A DNA stretch of 64,000 nt from CAVSUZ01 sp963795415 (GTDB lineage: Bacteria > Pseudomonadota > Alphaproteobacteria > Acetobacterales > Acetobacteraceae). Positions 16,920 through 25,641 of the stretch are shown piece after piece. The stretch's first letter is position 1. The number at the start of each line of letters is the position of its first letter. A model generated the notes under the pieces. It searched no databases. It was not told the origin of the DNA and saw only the letters and a list, made by a program, of their open reading frames with translations. A program made the position numbers and the translations under genes. The stretch covers positions 434,001 to 498,000 of the forward strand of contig CAWCHQ010000002.1 in the NCBI GenBank assembly GCA_963795415.1, in the 5' to 3' direction.

Positions 16920-17990
16920 ATGGCCGAGGAAGCCGGGCAGAGCCGGACGGAAGCGCCCACCCCCCGGCGGCTGCAGCGGGCGAAGGAGGCAGGACAGTTT
17001 CCCATCTCGTCGGAACTCTCGATATGTGCGGCGCTCGCGACTGGCACCCTGTTGCTCATCCTGTTCGGGCCTTCTCTAGCTGAGAAGCTCGCGCGTCGGT
17101 TCATCGTCTTTCTGGCACATCCCGGCCTCGAACCGCTCCGCGATTTGCGCCATCTCGCTATCGCGGCCAGCCTTGATGCCTTTCCCTTCATCGCCCTTCC
17201 GCTGCTGGCATCGTTCCTCGCCGTCGGCCTGCAGACGGGCTTCTCTATAAGTACCACGCCGCTACTTCCCAGCCTCGACCGGATCAGCCCGTCCGCCGGC
17301 CTGAAGCGCCTCTTCGCAAGACAAAACCTGGTGGAAACCGGGAAGGCGGTCGCCAAGCTGGCCGCAGTCGCCGGGACAGTATATTACGAAATCACTGCAT
17401 CTCTCCCGTCGATCGCACACGCTCCACTCGATAACCCCGCCATTCTTCCTCGGACGCTTCTTTCAACCACTGTTCACATCTGCCTCGCTGTCCTCGCCGT
17501 CCAGGTGCTCATCACCATCCTCGACCTGCTCTGGAGCCGCGTCAGCTTCATCCAGAACCTGCGGATGACTCGTCAGGATATCAAGGAAGAAACCAAGGAA
17601 ACGGAAGGCGATCCGTTCCTGAAGTCCCGGCTGCGGCGGCTCCGCCAGCAACGCGCCCGCCAGCGGATCCATGCGGCGGTCCCCAAAGCAACCGTGGTTG
17701 TTACCAACCCAACTGAATACGCGGTGGCTTTGTCGTATGATCGCGCAAGACCCGGCGCACCACGGATCGTCGCCAAGGGCGTCAACCTCATTGCCGCCCG
17801 CATTCGCGAATTGGCGCGGGAACATGGAATTCCGCTCGTAGCCAATCCGCCGCTGGCACGCGCGCTTTACCGGCTCGACGTCGAAGCCGAGATTCCGCCC
17901 GAGCACTACAAGGCCGTTGCGGAAATCATCGCCTATGTCTGGCGCCTTCGTGCCGTCGCGGCGGCAAATCAGACCTCACCCGCCCTATGA
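16920..17990 (+). CDS. flhB: flagellar export switch protein FlhB
   Basis: The protein has 356 residues, the usual length. The N-terminal four-helix membrane domain starts with the basic TEAPTPRRLQRAKEAGQFPISSEL motif. The cytoplasmic domain follows MTRQDIKEETKETEGDPFLKSRLRRLRQQRARQR and carries the autocleavage site NPTE at 263-266; most FlhB proteins have NPTH, so Glu replaces His here while the scissile Asn-Pro is kept. FlhB controls the hook-to-filament export switch. It is the last gene of the flgB-flhB unit. Confidence 0.94.
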   Translation: MAEEAGQSRTEAPTPRRLQRAKEAGQFPISSELSICAALATGTLLLILFGPSLAEKLARRFIVFLAHPGLEPLRDLRHLAIAASLDAFPFIALPLLASFLAVGLQTGFSISTTPLLPSLDRISPSAGLKRLFARQNLVETGKAVAKLAAVAGTVYYEITASLPSIAHAPLDNPAILPRTLLSTTVHICLAVLAVQVLITILDLLWSRVSFIQNLRMTRQDIKEETKETEGDPFLKSRLRRLRQQRARQRIHAAVPKATVVVTNPTEYAVALSYDRARPGAPRIVAKGVNLIAARIRELAREHGIPLVANPPLARALYRLDVEAEIPPEHYKAVAEIIAYVWRLRAVAAANQTSPAL

Positions 17991-18106
17991 CCCTCCTTCC
18001 TCAAGGTCAACTCCCTGCTTGTCGGGAATCGCGCTTCGTACCGTACCTTCCGGCCTCAACTGAGAACATTCGGGAGACAAAGGGTTAATCCTGGCGGAAA
18101 GAGAGT

Positions 18107-18121
18107 GTTCGTTATATGTTC
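18107..18121 (+). promoter_or_regulatory. LexA (SOS) box of recA
   Basis: GTTC at 18107-18110, seven bases, then GTTC at 18118-18121 is the direct-repeat SOS box used by alphaproteobacterial LexA. It lies 103 bases upstream of the recA ATG, in the 233-base gap after flhB. It implies that recA is repressed by LexA and induced by DNA damage. The spacing and sequence match the known consensus exactly; binding is inferred. Confidence 0.85.
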
Positions 18122-18223
18122 ACCTGTCATTCAGACGCCGATTCTGCAATCATCGGTAGAATAACCTATACGCTAACGTCAATCCGGTTGTAATCGCCTC
18201 CAAACTAAAAGGGTTTCGACACA

Positions 18224-19264
18224 ATGGAGAAAAACAAGGCCCTCGACGCCGCTCTCGCCCAGATCGAGCGCGCTTTTGGCAAAGGTTCGATCATGCGCAT
18301 GGGCGCCCGCCCCGGCGATGAGCAGATTGAGGTCATTCCCTCCGGTTCCCTCGGCCTCGATCTGGCCCTCGGCATCGGTGGCCTCCCCCGCGGCCGCATC
18401 GTCGAAATCTACGGACCCGAAAGCTCCGGCAAGACAACCCTCGCCCTGCACGCCATCGCCGAAGCCCAGAAGCGTGGCGGCACCTGCGCCTTCATCGACG
18501 CCGAACATGCGCTTGATCCGATCTATGCCCGTAAGCTAGGCGTTGACGTGGACAACCTCCTGATCAGCCAGCCCGACGCCGGCGAGCAGGCGCTCGAGAT
18601 CGCCGATACCTTGGTGCGGTCAGGCGCGGTCGATGTCCTGGTCGTCGATTCCGTCGCCGCCCTCGTCCCCCGCGCGGAACTGGAAGGCGAAATGGGCGAC
18701 AGCCACGTTGGCCTCCACGCCCGCCTCATGAGCCAGGCTCTGCGCAAGCTCACGGGCAGTGTCTCCCGTTCCAACACCATGTTGATCTTCCTCAACCAGA
18801 TCCGCCTGAAGATCGGCGTGATGTTCGGAAATCCGGAAACCACCACTGGTGGCAACGCTCTGAAGTTCTACGCGTCGATCCGCATGGAAATTCGCCGCAT
18901 CGGGCAGATCAAGGAACGTGATGAGGTGGTGGGCAATCAGACCAGGGTCAAAGTGGTCAAGAATAAGCTTGCGCCGCCTTTCCGTCAGGTCGAATTTGAC
19001 ATCATGTACGGCGAAGGCATCAGCAAAGTGGGTGAACTGATCGATCTCGGGGTCAAAGCCGGAGTGGTCGAAAAGTCAGGCGCGTGGTTCAGCTACGAGA
19101 GCCAGCGGATCGGTCAGGGCCGCGAAAACGCCAAACAGTTCCTGCGCGACCATAAAGACCTCGCCGAGGCAATCGAGCGCAAGGTGCGGGAGCATTCAGG
19201 CGTCGTGGCCAACTCAATGCTCGCCGCCATGGACGAGGGTGAGGAGGCCGAGGCGGCTGAATAA
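18224..19264 (+). CDS. recA: recombinase RecA
   Basis: The protein has 346 residues and is full length. The Walker A loop GPESSGKT lies at 64-71; VLVVDSVAALVPRAELEGEMGD gives Walker B and loop L1, and FLNQIRLKIGVMFGNPETTTGGNALKFY gives loop L2. The C-terminus is acidic (DEGEEAEAAE), as usual. RecA forms the ATP-dependent filament for homologous recombination and activates LexA self-cleavage. An SOS box lies upstream. The stop is overlapped by 26 bases by the start of the deaminase gene. Confidence 0.98.
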   Translation: MEKNKALDAALAQIERAFGKGSIMRMGARPGDEQIEVIPSGSLGLDLALGIGGLPRGRIVEIYGPESSGKTTLALHAIAEAQKRGGTCAFIDAEHALDPIYARKLGVDVDNLLISQPDAGEQALEIADTLVRSGAVDVLVVDSVAALVPRAELEGEMGDSHVGLHARLMSQALRKLTGSVSRSNTMLIFLNQIRLKIGVMFGNPETTTGGNALKFYASIRMEIRRIGQIKERDEVVGNQTRVKVVKNKLAPPFRQVEFDIMYGEGISKVGELIDLGVKAGVVEKSGAWFSYESQRIGQGRENAKQFLRDHKDLAEAIERKVREHSGVVANSMLAAMDEGEEAEAAE

Positions 19265-19691
19265 ATTCGACCCGATTTCCCTGCCGCTGACCGATGCCGA
19301 CCACGAACTGATAGCAGCGGCGCACCAGACACTCACAAGGCACTACCGCCCTTTCTGGCATATGGTCGCGGCTGCGGTCCGCAGCCTCGACGGCCGCATC
19401 TGGACCGGCATCCATCTCGGGACCACCGTCGGGCGCATGTCCGTCTGCGCGGAACCCATCGCGCTCGGCCGCGCCCTGCTGGAAGGTGATGGAACACTCG
19501 ACACCATCGTTGCCGTCCGCCACCCAAAACCCGAGGAAACCGATCGTGAATTGGCGGTCGTTTCACCTTGCGGCGCCTGCCGCGAGCTGGTCCTCGATCA
19601 CTGGCCAGACGCGATGATCATCCTAAAAAATCGCAACGGATTGATCAAAATCCCCGCCGGCTCCCTGCTCCCCGCCCCATACCGCCGCTGA
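19239..19691 (+). CDS. cytidine deaminase-family protein
   Basis: The protein has 150 residues. The zinc site of the cytidine deaminase superfamily is clear: Cys70-Ala-Glu72 (SVCAEPIALGRAL) with the catalytic Glu, and PCGAC with Cys111 and Cys114. This three-cysteine pattern fits the Cdd/blasticidin-S deaminase type. Likely reaction: cytidine or deoxycytidine to uridine, in pyrimidine salvage. The start at 19239 lies within recA and gives 15-20 extra residues before the family region; no better start with a ribosome site is seen. Exact substrate is not decided by sequence. Confidence 0.78.
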   Translation: MRRPRRLNKFDPISLPLTDADHELIAAAHQTLTRHYRPFWHMVAAAVRSLDGRIWTGIHLGTTVGRMSVCAEPIALGRALLEGDGTLDTIVAVRHPKPEETDRELAVVSPCGACRELVLDHWPDAMIILKNRNGLIKIPAGSLLPAPYRR

Positions 19692-19915
19692 CGGTCAGCC
19701 GGTTATCATCCCTTATTGCGGATCCCGCGGCAGCGAAGCAATCCAAACCTCGATTTGCGCGTTATCCATTCCGCACCGCAGCACATTCTCACTACAAGTT
19801 CAGCACAAACAGCAAACAGGAAACCTTCCGACAGCGCACCGCTGTCCCATGTAGCTCTTCGGATTCCGGCCCAATGCGGCCGGTTATTACAAATGGAACG
19901 CAACAGGAGTTGATC

Positions 19916-20242
19916 ATGCCTGCACGTCCCTTTGATTTGTCCCGCTACGCGCTCGCCACAATCGTGGCGGTTGGCCTCGCCGCTACTGCCGCCTACGCGC
20001 AAACCTCGACCGTCATCATCGCTCCCACCGCCCCGCCGCCGCCCCGCGTAGAGACCGCGCCGCCTCCGCCGGCTGCGGTCGATGTGTGGACCCCCGGCCA
20101 TTGGACATGGAGCGGCACGACATGGGCCTGGGTCCCCGGCCAGTACATCGCACGTCCCGCCCCCCAGGCCGCCTGGGTGCCAGGACATTGGGAACAGCAG
20201 GGCGCCAACTATGTTTGGGTCGAGGGCCACTGGGCAGGTTAG
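19916..20242 (+). CDS. secreted YXWQ-repeat protein
   Basis: The protein has 108 residues: a signal peptide (YALATIVAVGLAATAAYA-Q), a Pro-rich linker (PTAPPPPRVETAPPPPAAV) and three Trp-containing repeats of the type WTPGHWTWSG, WVPGQYIARP and WVPGHWEQQG, ending WVEGHWAG. This is the YXWQ/BcpO-like repeat found in small alphaproteobacterial envelope proteins of unknown function. AGGAG before ATG 19916 fixes the start. A second gene with the same architecture follows 83 bases later, so this is a tandem pair. Confidence 0.75.
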   Translation: MPARPFDLSRYALATIVAVGLAATAAYAQTSTVIIAPTAPPPPRVETAPPPPAAVDVWTPGHWTWSGTTWAWVPGQYIARPAPQAAWVPGHWEQQGANYVWVEGHWAG

Positions 20243-20325
20243 AGCAAGACCGCTCCGATGAGGCGCGTCTCACGCTATCCAGCGTGCGCGCGCTTTCAGA
20301 GCAGTTTTCGCACCGGAGGCAAATC

Positions 20326-20724
20326 ATGCATACCAGCCTCGTAACCCTTTTCTCGGTCGCGGCGCTTGCCGGCTTGGCAGGTTGCGTGGCCGCTCCGCCG
20401 CCGCAGGCCTCCACTGTGGTCGTCACTCCCCCGACGCAACCGCAAATCGCAACGGTGGTCCCGGCGCCGCCCCCAGTAGGCGCCATCGCGCCCGCGCCCC
20501 CGCCGCCGCCCCAATCCGAGCTAGTCCCGCCGCCCCCAGCCGCGACCGGTCCTCTCGTATGGCAGCCCGGTCATTGGGCCTATACCGGAACCCCTGGAGC
20601 TCCATGGGCTTGGGTCGCCGGCCGCTACGTATCGCCGCCGGTTGGAGAAACGACCTGGATACCAGGCCAATGGCAGGAGGCGCCTGACGGAACGTGGCAC
20701 TGGCTGCCCGGTCACTGGGCCTGA
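20326..20724 (+). CDS. YXWQ-repeat lipoprotein
   Basis: The protein has 132 residues. The N-terminus has a lipobox (LAGLAGC, Cys at 21) and should be lipid-anchored, in contrast to the preceding paralogue, which has a type I signal. Then follow a very Pro-rich linker at about 25-85 and three YXWQ-type repeats (WQPGHWAYTG, WVAGRYVSPP, WIPGQWQEAP, ending WLPGHWA). GGAGG before ATG 20326 supports the start. It probably spans or decorates the periplasmic side of the outer membrane; function is unknown. Its 3' end overlaps the 3' end of the converging acetyltransferase by about 10 bases. Confidence 0.72.
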   Translation: MHTSLVTLFSVAALAGLAGCVAAPPPQASTVVVTPPTQPQIATVVPAPPPVGAIAPAPPPPPQSELVPPPPAATGPLVWQPGHWAYTGTPGAPWAWVAGRYVSPPVGETTWIPGQWQEAPDGTWHWLPGHWA

Positions 20725-21717
20725 CGAAGAACCTCCTCCGGTAGCCGTTTGTAGAAGATTACTGTCTCGGAGGCTTCGCGCTGCGCGTTCCGCGCAAACT
20801 CCGGGATCCGGCCCGCTTCCGTCCAGCCGGTCGTCCGGTACAGCATTTCCGCCCCACCACCCGCCCATGTGTCCAGCGTCAGCAGCCCGCCGCTCGCGAC
20901 CAGCTTCCTGCTCCAACTCCTCCGTCAGCCTCCGTGCCAATCGCCGCCGCCGCATCGCGGGATCTACCAGCAGCTTCTGCACCTCCGCCCGGTGCGGCTG
21001 ATTGGGTGGCGTCGCCAGGTCGAGCATCACGCACCCGGCCAGCACCCCATCAACCCACCCCGCCAACAGGACTCGCTTTCCCGTCGCAACCTCCGCGACC
21101 TTGCTGCGCCAGAAATTCTCGCGCCCCATCCAGCGCAAATGGCGGCAGAAACGAAACCGACGCTCCACTTTCGACACACGAAACCAGTATCTCGCCCAAC
21201 CCTCGCTCAGCCGAGGCAGCTGCCGCGGCATCCAGCCGCTCCACCCCGTTTATCGGTTTTGCGTAATGAAACTCGATGGAGCCAGAAATATCGTGCAACG
21301 CCCGGATCGGCCCCACCCGCACATAGCCATGCTTCTCGTAAAACCGGTGCGCCCGTTCGAAGCGCGTGTCGCTCCACAGCTCCAGCCGTTCAGCCTCGCG
21401 CTGTCTCGCATGCAGTTCCGCACACTCCAGCAGCGCATGACCCAGTCCCGAACCTCGCGCTTCCCGCACAACATAAAGGCGCGAGATCTCCCACACGGCG
21501 CCATTCGGATACGCCGCGATCATCCCCGCTACCGCCCCATCCACTTCGGCGGCCCACAAGGCGCCCCCTTTACCTGCATGTGCGATGCGAGGGCCCGCAA
21601 CTCCGGCACCTCGTCATCAACATCCAGCACCACGCCGGGATATTCCCCCCAGCACGCGCCGATCAGTGCAATGAAGCTGTCCGCGTCCGAATCGCGGCCC
21701 GCCCGTATAACGGTCAA
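20712..21717 (-). pseudogene. tandem-domain GNAT acetyltransferase, frameshifted
   Basis: Three frames reconstruct one protein of about 335 residues with two GNAT domains. Domain 1 runs from VIRAGRDSDADSFIALIG to HYAKPI, with the acetyl-CoA loop VVREARGSGLGHALL. Domain 2 begins at about RLDAAAAASAERGLGE and contains VQKLLVDPAMRRRRLARRL, then LLTLDTWAGGGAEMLY, and ends IFYKRLPEEVLRQAQ. The shifts lie in the C-run at about 21563 (G5 on the coding strand), near 21110 and near 20915. The start is TTG 21717 overlapping the aminotransferase stop (TTGA). Each domain alone is well conserved, so the damage is recent or is sequencing error. Confidence 0.72.
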
Positions 21718-22916
21718 TGCAGTCCCTGGCAAAACCTGATGATCCGCTGGCACCCCTCTGCCAGAGTTGCATCATCGGTCGCTGTGCTCAGCCGGAAATA
21801 CGGGCTCATCCCGTACGACGCGCCTTGCACGACGCCAACATGCGCCTCTTCCAGCAATGCCATTGCAACATCCTCGTCGGATGACAGCACCCGCCCGCCC
21901 CTCGTCGCCCGCCCCAGGCACCCCGCCGCATTAACAAACAAATAAAACGCACCCTCCGGCTTATGACAGTTCAATCCCGGAGCGGCGTTGATCATCTCCG
22001 CCGCCATATCCCGCCGCCGCTGATATGCCGCCACCATCTCCGTTACACTCTCCTGCGGTCCGTCCAGCGCCGCGGCCGCAGCCGCTTGACCAACGGTTGA
22101 AACCCCCGCAGTGATCTGCCCCTGCATGTTCACCATCGCCCGGAGCAGCGCCTTTGGGCCCGCCGCAAACCCGATCCGCCAGCCTGTCATCGCATACGTC
22201 TTCGAAACCCCGCTGACCGTCACGATCCGGTCGCGCAGATCCGGCGCAACCGCGGCCATCGTCGCATGCTGCCGCCCGTCATAAATCAGGTGCTCGTACA
22301 TATCATCCGATATGATCCACACCTCCGGATGCCGCCGCATCACCTCGGCCAAATCCGCAAGCTCCTGCGCACAGCAGCATGCGCCCGTCGGATTATTCGG
22401 ATTGTTCAGCACCAGCGCGTTCGTTCGCGGCGTGATCGCCGCCTCGATATCCTCCGGCCTCGGTTTGAACCCGTTATTCTGCGGGCACGTCACGAATACC
22501 GGCTCACCGCCCAGAAACCTTGTCATCAACGGATACGCATTCCACGCCGGCACCGGCACAATCACTTCGCTGCCCGGATCGACCATCGCAGCCAGCGCAT
22601 TAAAAATGCACTGCTTCCCGCCATTCGAAACCGCCACCTCGTCATAAGCAAAATCCAGCCCGGAATCGCGCTTGAACTTGCGCTGAATCGCCTCCTTCAG
22701 CGCCCGCGTGCCGTCCTGCGGCGGATACTTCGTGTCGCCCCGCAGCGCCGCCTGATATCCCGCCTCGATCGCATGAAGCGGCGAGGCAAAATCCGGCTCG
22801 CCGATGGTCAGCGCAATCACATCCGCGCCCTGCGCCCGCAACTCCCGCGCCCGCACCGTCATCGCCACGCTCGCGGAAACCCGCACGCGCTCCAGTCGCG
22901 ATGCCAGAGCCGCCAT
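21714..22916 (-). CDS. class I aminotransferase (aspartate aminotransferase-like)
   Basis: This 400-residue PLP enzyme has fold type I. IGEPDFASPLHA is near the N-terminus, NNPNNPTGA is the substrate and PLP site, the WIISDDMYEHLIYDG strand contains the PLP-binding Asp and Tyr, and SGVSKTYAMTGWRIGFAAG has the Schiff-base Lys. RLSTAT near the C-terminus holds the carboxylate-binding Arg. The start ATG 22916 is preferred over 22955 because the extra residues lie in the neighbour's coding end. It is the paralogue of the gene immediately upstream; both end in almost the same sequence (QRI-RFCQGL). Amino-acid substrate cannot be told from sequence. Confidence 0.85.
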   Translation of the reverse strand: MAALASRLERVRVSASVAMTVRARELRAQGADVIALTIGEPDFASPLHAIEAGYQAALRGDTKYPPQDGTRALKEAIQRKFKRDSGLDFAYDEVAVSNGGKQCIFNALAAMVDPGSEVIVPVPAWNAYPLMTRFLGGEPVFVTCPQNNGFKPRPEDIEAAITPRTNALVLNNPNNPTGACCCAQELADLAEVMRRHPEVWIISDDMYEHLIYDGRQHATMAAVAPDLRDRIVTVSGVSKTYAMTGWRIGFAAGPKALLRAMVNMQGQITAGVSTVGQAAAAAALDGPQESVTEMVAAYQRRRDMAAEMINAAPGLNCHKPEGAFYLFVNAAGCLGRATRGGRVLSSDEDVAMALLEEAHVGVVQGASYGMSPYFRLSTATDDATLAEGCQRIIRFCQGLH

Positions 22917-24118
22917 CAGCGCAAACCCTGGCAGAACCGCTGGATGCGCTGGCACGCCTCGCGCAAACTCTCCGTATCCGTCGCGTAGCTGATCCGGAAA
23001 TGCCCCGGATAACAGAATGCCGCGCCATGCACCGCCGCCACGTTCTGCTCCTCCAGCAGTGCGGTCACGAATGCCTCGTCATCCGCAATCCGCGTTCCCC
23101 CGCGCGACGTCTTGCCGATGCACCCGTGCACCGCCGGAAAAACATAGAACGCGCCCTCTGGTTTGTGGCACGTAATTCCTGGCGCGGCGTTCAGCATTTC
23201 CACCACCAGGTCGCGCCGTTGCTGATAGACCCGCCGCATCTCCTCGATCAATTCCTGCTGCCCCGTCAGCGCCTCGACCGCCGCTGCCTGGCTAATCGAC
23301 GAAGGATTCGAAGTGGACTGACTCTGCAGCTTGTCCATCGCCCTGATTAGGGCCACCGGCGCCCCGGCGAATCCGATCCGCCACCCGGTCATCGCGTACA
23401 CCTTGGAGCAGCCGTTCATCGTGATCGTCCGCTCCCGCAGCCGGGGCTCCACCTCCAGCACGGTCGCCGGCCGGAACCCATCGTAGGCGAGCTTCTCGTA
23501 AATATCGTCCGTAAATACCCACACATCCGGGTGCCGCATCAGCACATCGCAGATCGGCCGTAATTCTTCCGCACTATATGCCGCCCCCGTCGGGTTGCAC
23601 GGATTGTTCAGCATGAACCATCGCGTCGCCGGAGTGATCGCCGTTTCCAGATCCTCGGCCCTTAGCTTGAACCCGTAATTCTGTCCGCACGGCACCAGCA
23701 CCGGCTTGCCGTCCGCCAGCGCGACTATATCCGGATAGCTCACCCAGCACGGGCTCGGAATAACCACCTCGTCCCCGGCATTCAGCGTCGCAAGCATCGC
23801 GTTGAAAATCACCTGCTTGCCGCCGGTCGAGATAATGATCTCCTCCGGCTTGTATTCGATCCCATGATCCCGAAGAAACTTATGCGCCACCGCCTTCCGC
23901 AGTGCGGGCGTCCCCGCGACATCCGTATATTTCGTCTCGCCTGCTTCGATCGCCCAAATCGCCGCCTCCTTCACGTTCCGGGGCGTATCAAAATCCGGCT
24001 CGCCCGAGGAAAGGCTGATCACATCGCGCCCCCCCGCCTGCAAGTGCCGGGCCTTCGTCGAAATCGCAATCGTCAGGCTGGGGCTGATCCGGTCGAGGCG
24101 CTCCGCTGTGAGCTTCAT
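22916..24118 (-). CDS. aatA: aspartate aminotransferase (class Ib type)
   Basis: At 400 residues it has the standard length. It carries SSGEPDFDTPRNVKEAA, NNPCNPTGAAYS, WVFTDDIYEKLAYDG, the Schiff-base Lys in MNGCSKVYAMTGWRIGFAGAP and the C-terminal RISYAT Arg. This is the subgroup Ib aspartate/prephenate aminotransferase type widespread in alphaproteobacteria: aspartate plus 2-oxoglutarate to oxaloacetate and glutamate, possibly also prephenate. ATG 24118 starts MKLTAERLDRI; the open frame upstream is not coding-like. Stop and the next gene's start share base 22916, so the two aminotransferases are probably one transcript. Confidence 0.9.
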   Translation of the reverse strand: MKLTAERLDRISPSLTIAISTKARHLQAGGRDVISLSSGEPDFDTPRNVKEAAIWAIEAGETKYTDVAGTPALRKAVAHKFLRDHGIEYKPEEIIISTGGKQVIFNAMLATLNAGDEVVIPSPCWVSYPDIVALADGKPVLVPCGQNYGFKLRAEDLETAITPATRWFMLNNPCNPTGAAYSAEELRPICDVLMRHPDVWVFTDDIYEKLAYDGFRPATVLEVEPRLRERTITMNGCSKVYAMTGWRIGFAGAPVALIRAMDKLQSQSTSNPSSISQAAAVEALTGQQELIEEMRRVYQQRRDLVVEMLNAAPGITCHKPEGAFYVFPAVHGCIGKTSRGGTRIADDEAFVTALLEEQNVAAVHGAAFCYPGHFRISYATDTESLREACQRIQRFCQGLR

Positions 24119-24204
24119 GTCATATTCCGTGATAGACAGGGCGCCGAAACCTACAGAACCGCACCCCCCGGAGCAATCCGCTCCACGCACAAACGTGCTG
24201 TGCG

Positions 24205-24483
24205 TCAATCCCGGTCGAAAACTACCACGCTCTCCGGCCGCGCCGACCATAAAAACTGATCGATCGGCGTCGCCCGCAGCAATCGATAAGCCCTCCTCCC
24301 GGCTGCAGCATACCGTCGACCCACCCCGCGAGCCCATGTCGTCGCGCCGTCTCCGCCAACTTCGCCGCGGATGTGTCCCCCTCCCACGCCGTCACGGCGC
24401 GCGCTGGCACTTGAAGACACCATGCAGTGCATTTCGCGACCCACAACGCCAGCGCGCCTTCGAAGGCGGCAATGGTGAGGGAT
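24205..24483 (-). pseudogene. degenerate fragment, possibly a methyltransferase
   Basis: Two frames join into about 90 residues: TIAAFEGALALWVAKC, then VTAWEGDTSAAKLAETARRHGLAGWV, then after a frame change AYRLLRATPIDQFLWSARPESVVVFDRD and a stop. The VTAWEGD strand followed by a helix and a short Gly segment resembles the second half of an AdoMet-binding site. There is no intact start and the gene is cut on its 5' side by an IS630-like remnant. The methyltransferase idea is weak; that it is a broken coding fragment is better supported. Confidence 0.35.
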
Positions 24484-24560
24484 CTCGGCCTATTCCTGCA
24501 TCCGATCCTGGCGGTCGTGTCACACTGGCAGCGGTGGCGACAACACGATCGGGCGGACGC

Positions 24561-24961
24561 TCAAAAAACACCCTCAAGCCTCACCTCCAGAAGCAATGGG
24601 TTATTCCGCCAGACGCCAACGCCGCATTCGAAGCCGTGATGGAGGAGGTGCTGGAGGTCTACCAGGGTCCGCATGATGCGGACCCGTTCCGTCGTCTACA
24701 TGGACGAGACCACGAAGCAGCTCATCAACGAGACCCGCGTGCCGGTGCCGGCAAACTACGGCATTCGGGCTGGACATGGCCGGGTCAGAACTCGCCGTGC
24801 TGTCCACCCAGTGCCTTAATCGGCGGATCCCGGATAAGCAGACCCTCATCGACGAGATCGCTCCCTGCGAGCACAGCAGGAACAGCAATCATGCCAAAGC
24901 CGACTGGCAGTTCACCACCACCCACGTTCGCGTGAAGCTGAAGCGACTGTACCCGCAGTAG
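24561..24961 (+). pseudogene. IS630-family transposase remnant
   Basis: The sequence matches the recalled C-terminal part of IS630-type transposases in pieces: NTLKPHLQKQWVIPPDANAAF, then after a frame change VVYMDETTKQLINETRVPVPA with the first catalytic Asp-Glu region, then a jump directly to SELAVLSTQCLNRRIPDKQTLIDEI and HAKADWQFTT-type sequence ending in KLKRLYPQ and TAG. The N-terminal helix-turn-helix part and a central block of roughly 80 residues are missing. The element is dead. No terminal repeats could be defined. Confidence 0.75.
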
Positions 24962-24982
24962 CAGTATGAGCGACTCGCGGCC

Positions 24983-25636
24983 CTAGTGGGCGAAGAGGTC
25001 GGGGTCTTCGTAGCCCAGGAGGTCGAGGCGGGCCCTGGTGGGGAGGAAGCCGAAGCAGGATTCGGCGAGGTCGAGGCGGTCTTCGCGGACGAGCAGGGCC
25101 TCGAGCCGGGACCAGAGGGCATGGAGGTGGAGGACGTCGGAGGCGGCGTAGGCGAGCTGTTCGGAGGTGAGCTCGGGGGCGCCCCAATCGGAGGTCTGCT
25201 GCTGCTTGCTGAGCTCGATGCCGAGCAGTTCCTTGCAGAGATCGCGCAATCCGTGGCGGTCGGTGAAGGTGCGTGTGAGTTTGGCGGCGATTTTGGTACA
25301 TTTCACCGGTGCGACAGTGATGCCGAGGCTGTGCTGCAGGACGGCGACATCGAAGCGGGCGAAATGCATGAGCTTGACCGTGCCGCGGTCAGCCAGAAGG
25401 TGGCTGAGGTTGGGGCAGTTGAAGCCGCGGCCGCCGAGCGATTCCGGCAGAAGCTGGACCAGGTGCGCGATCCCGTCGCCGGCTGAAAGCTGGACCAGGC
25501 AGAGCCGGTCGCGGAGGGGATTAAGGCCCATCGTCTCGCTATCGACGGCCACCACGGGGCCGAGAGCGAGGGTTTCCGGCAGGTCGTGTCGGTGGAGGTG
25601 GATCGTGGCGCCGGGCATGAACTGGGTTGCGCTCAT
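24983..25636 (-). CDS. ribonuclease D-like 3'-5' exonuclease
   Basis: The 217-residue protein consists of the DEDD exonuclease domain only; it is shorter than E. coli RNase D, which has HRDC domains. Metal-binding residues: Asp and Glu in VAVDSETMGL, Asp in HFARFDVAVLQ, and the YxxxD motif in YAASDVLHLHAL, making it DEDDy. FTDRHGLRDLCKELLG is also typical. Short RNase D proteins of this kind are common in alphaproteobacteria and process structured RNA 3' ends. Starts at 25636 or 25618 (before PGATIHLHRHDLP) are both possible. The tRNA-Leu gene lies just upstream on the same strand, which suits a tRNA-processing role but proves nothing. Confidence 0.85.
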   Translation of the reverse strand: MSATQFMPGATIHLHRHDLPETLALGPVVAVDSETMGLNPLRDRLCLVQLSAGDGIAHLVQLLPESLGGRGFNCPNLSHLLADRGTVKLMHFARFDVAVLQHSLGITVAPVKCTKIAAKLTRTFTDRHGLRDLCKELLGIELSKQQQTSDWGAPELTSEQLAYAASDVLHLHALWSRLEALLVREDRLDLAESCFGFLPTRARLDLLGYEDPDLFAH

Positions 25637-25641
25637 TGGAA

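Noticed and set aside
20869..21945. Plus-strand open frame of 358 codons
   Set aside because: It is the shadow of the tandem GNAT gene, with His/Pro/Arg-rich composition and no domain.
24119..24337. N-terminal extension of the aspartate aminotransferase (open frame to 24337)
   Set aside because: The extra 73 residues are Gly/Ser/Cys-rich, unlike any aminotransferase leader, and ATG 24118 starts exactly at the family N-terminus.
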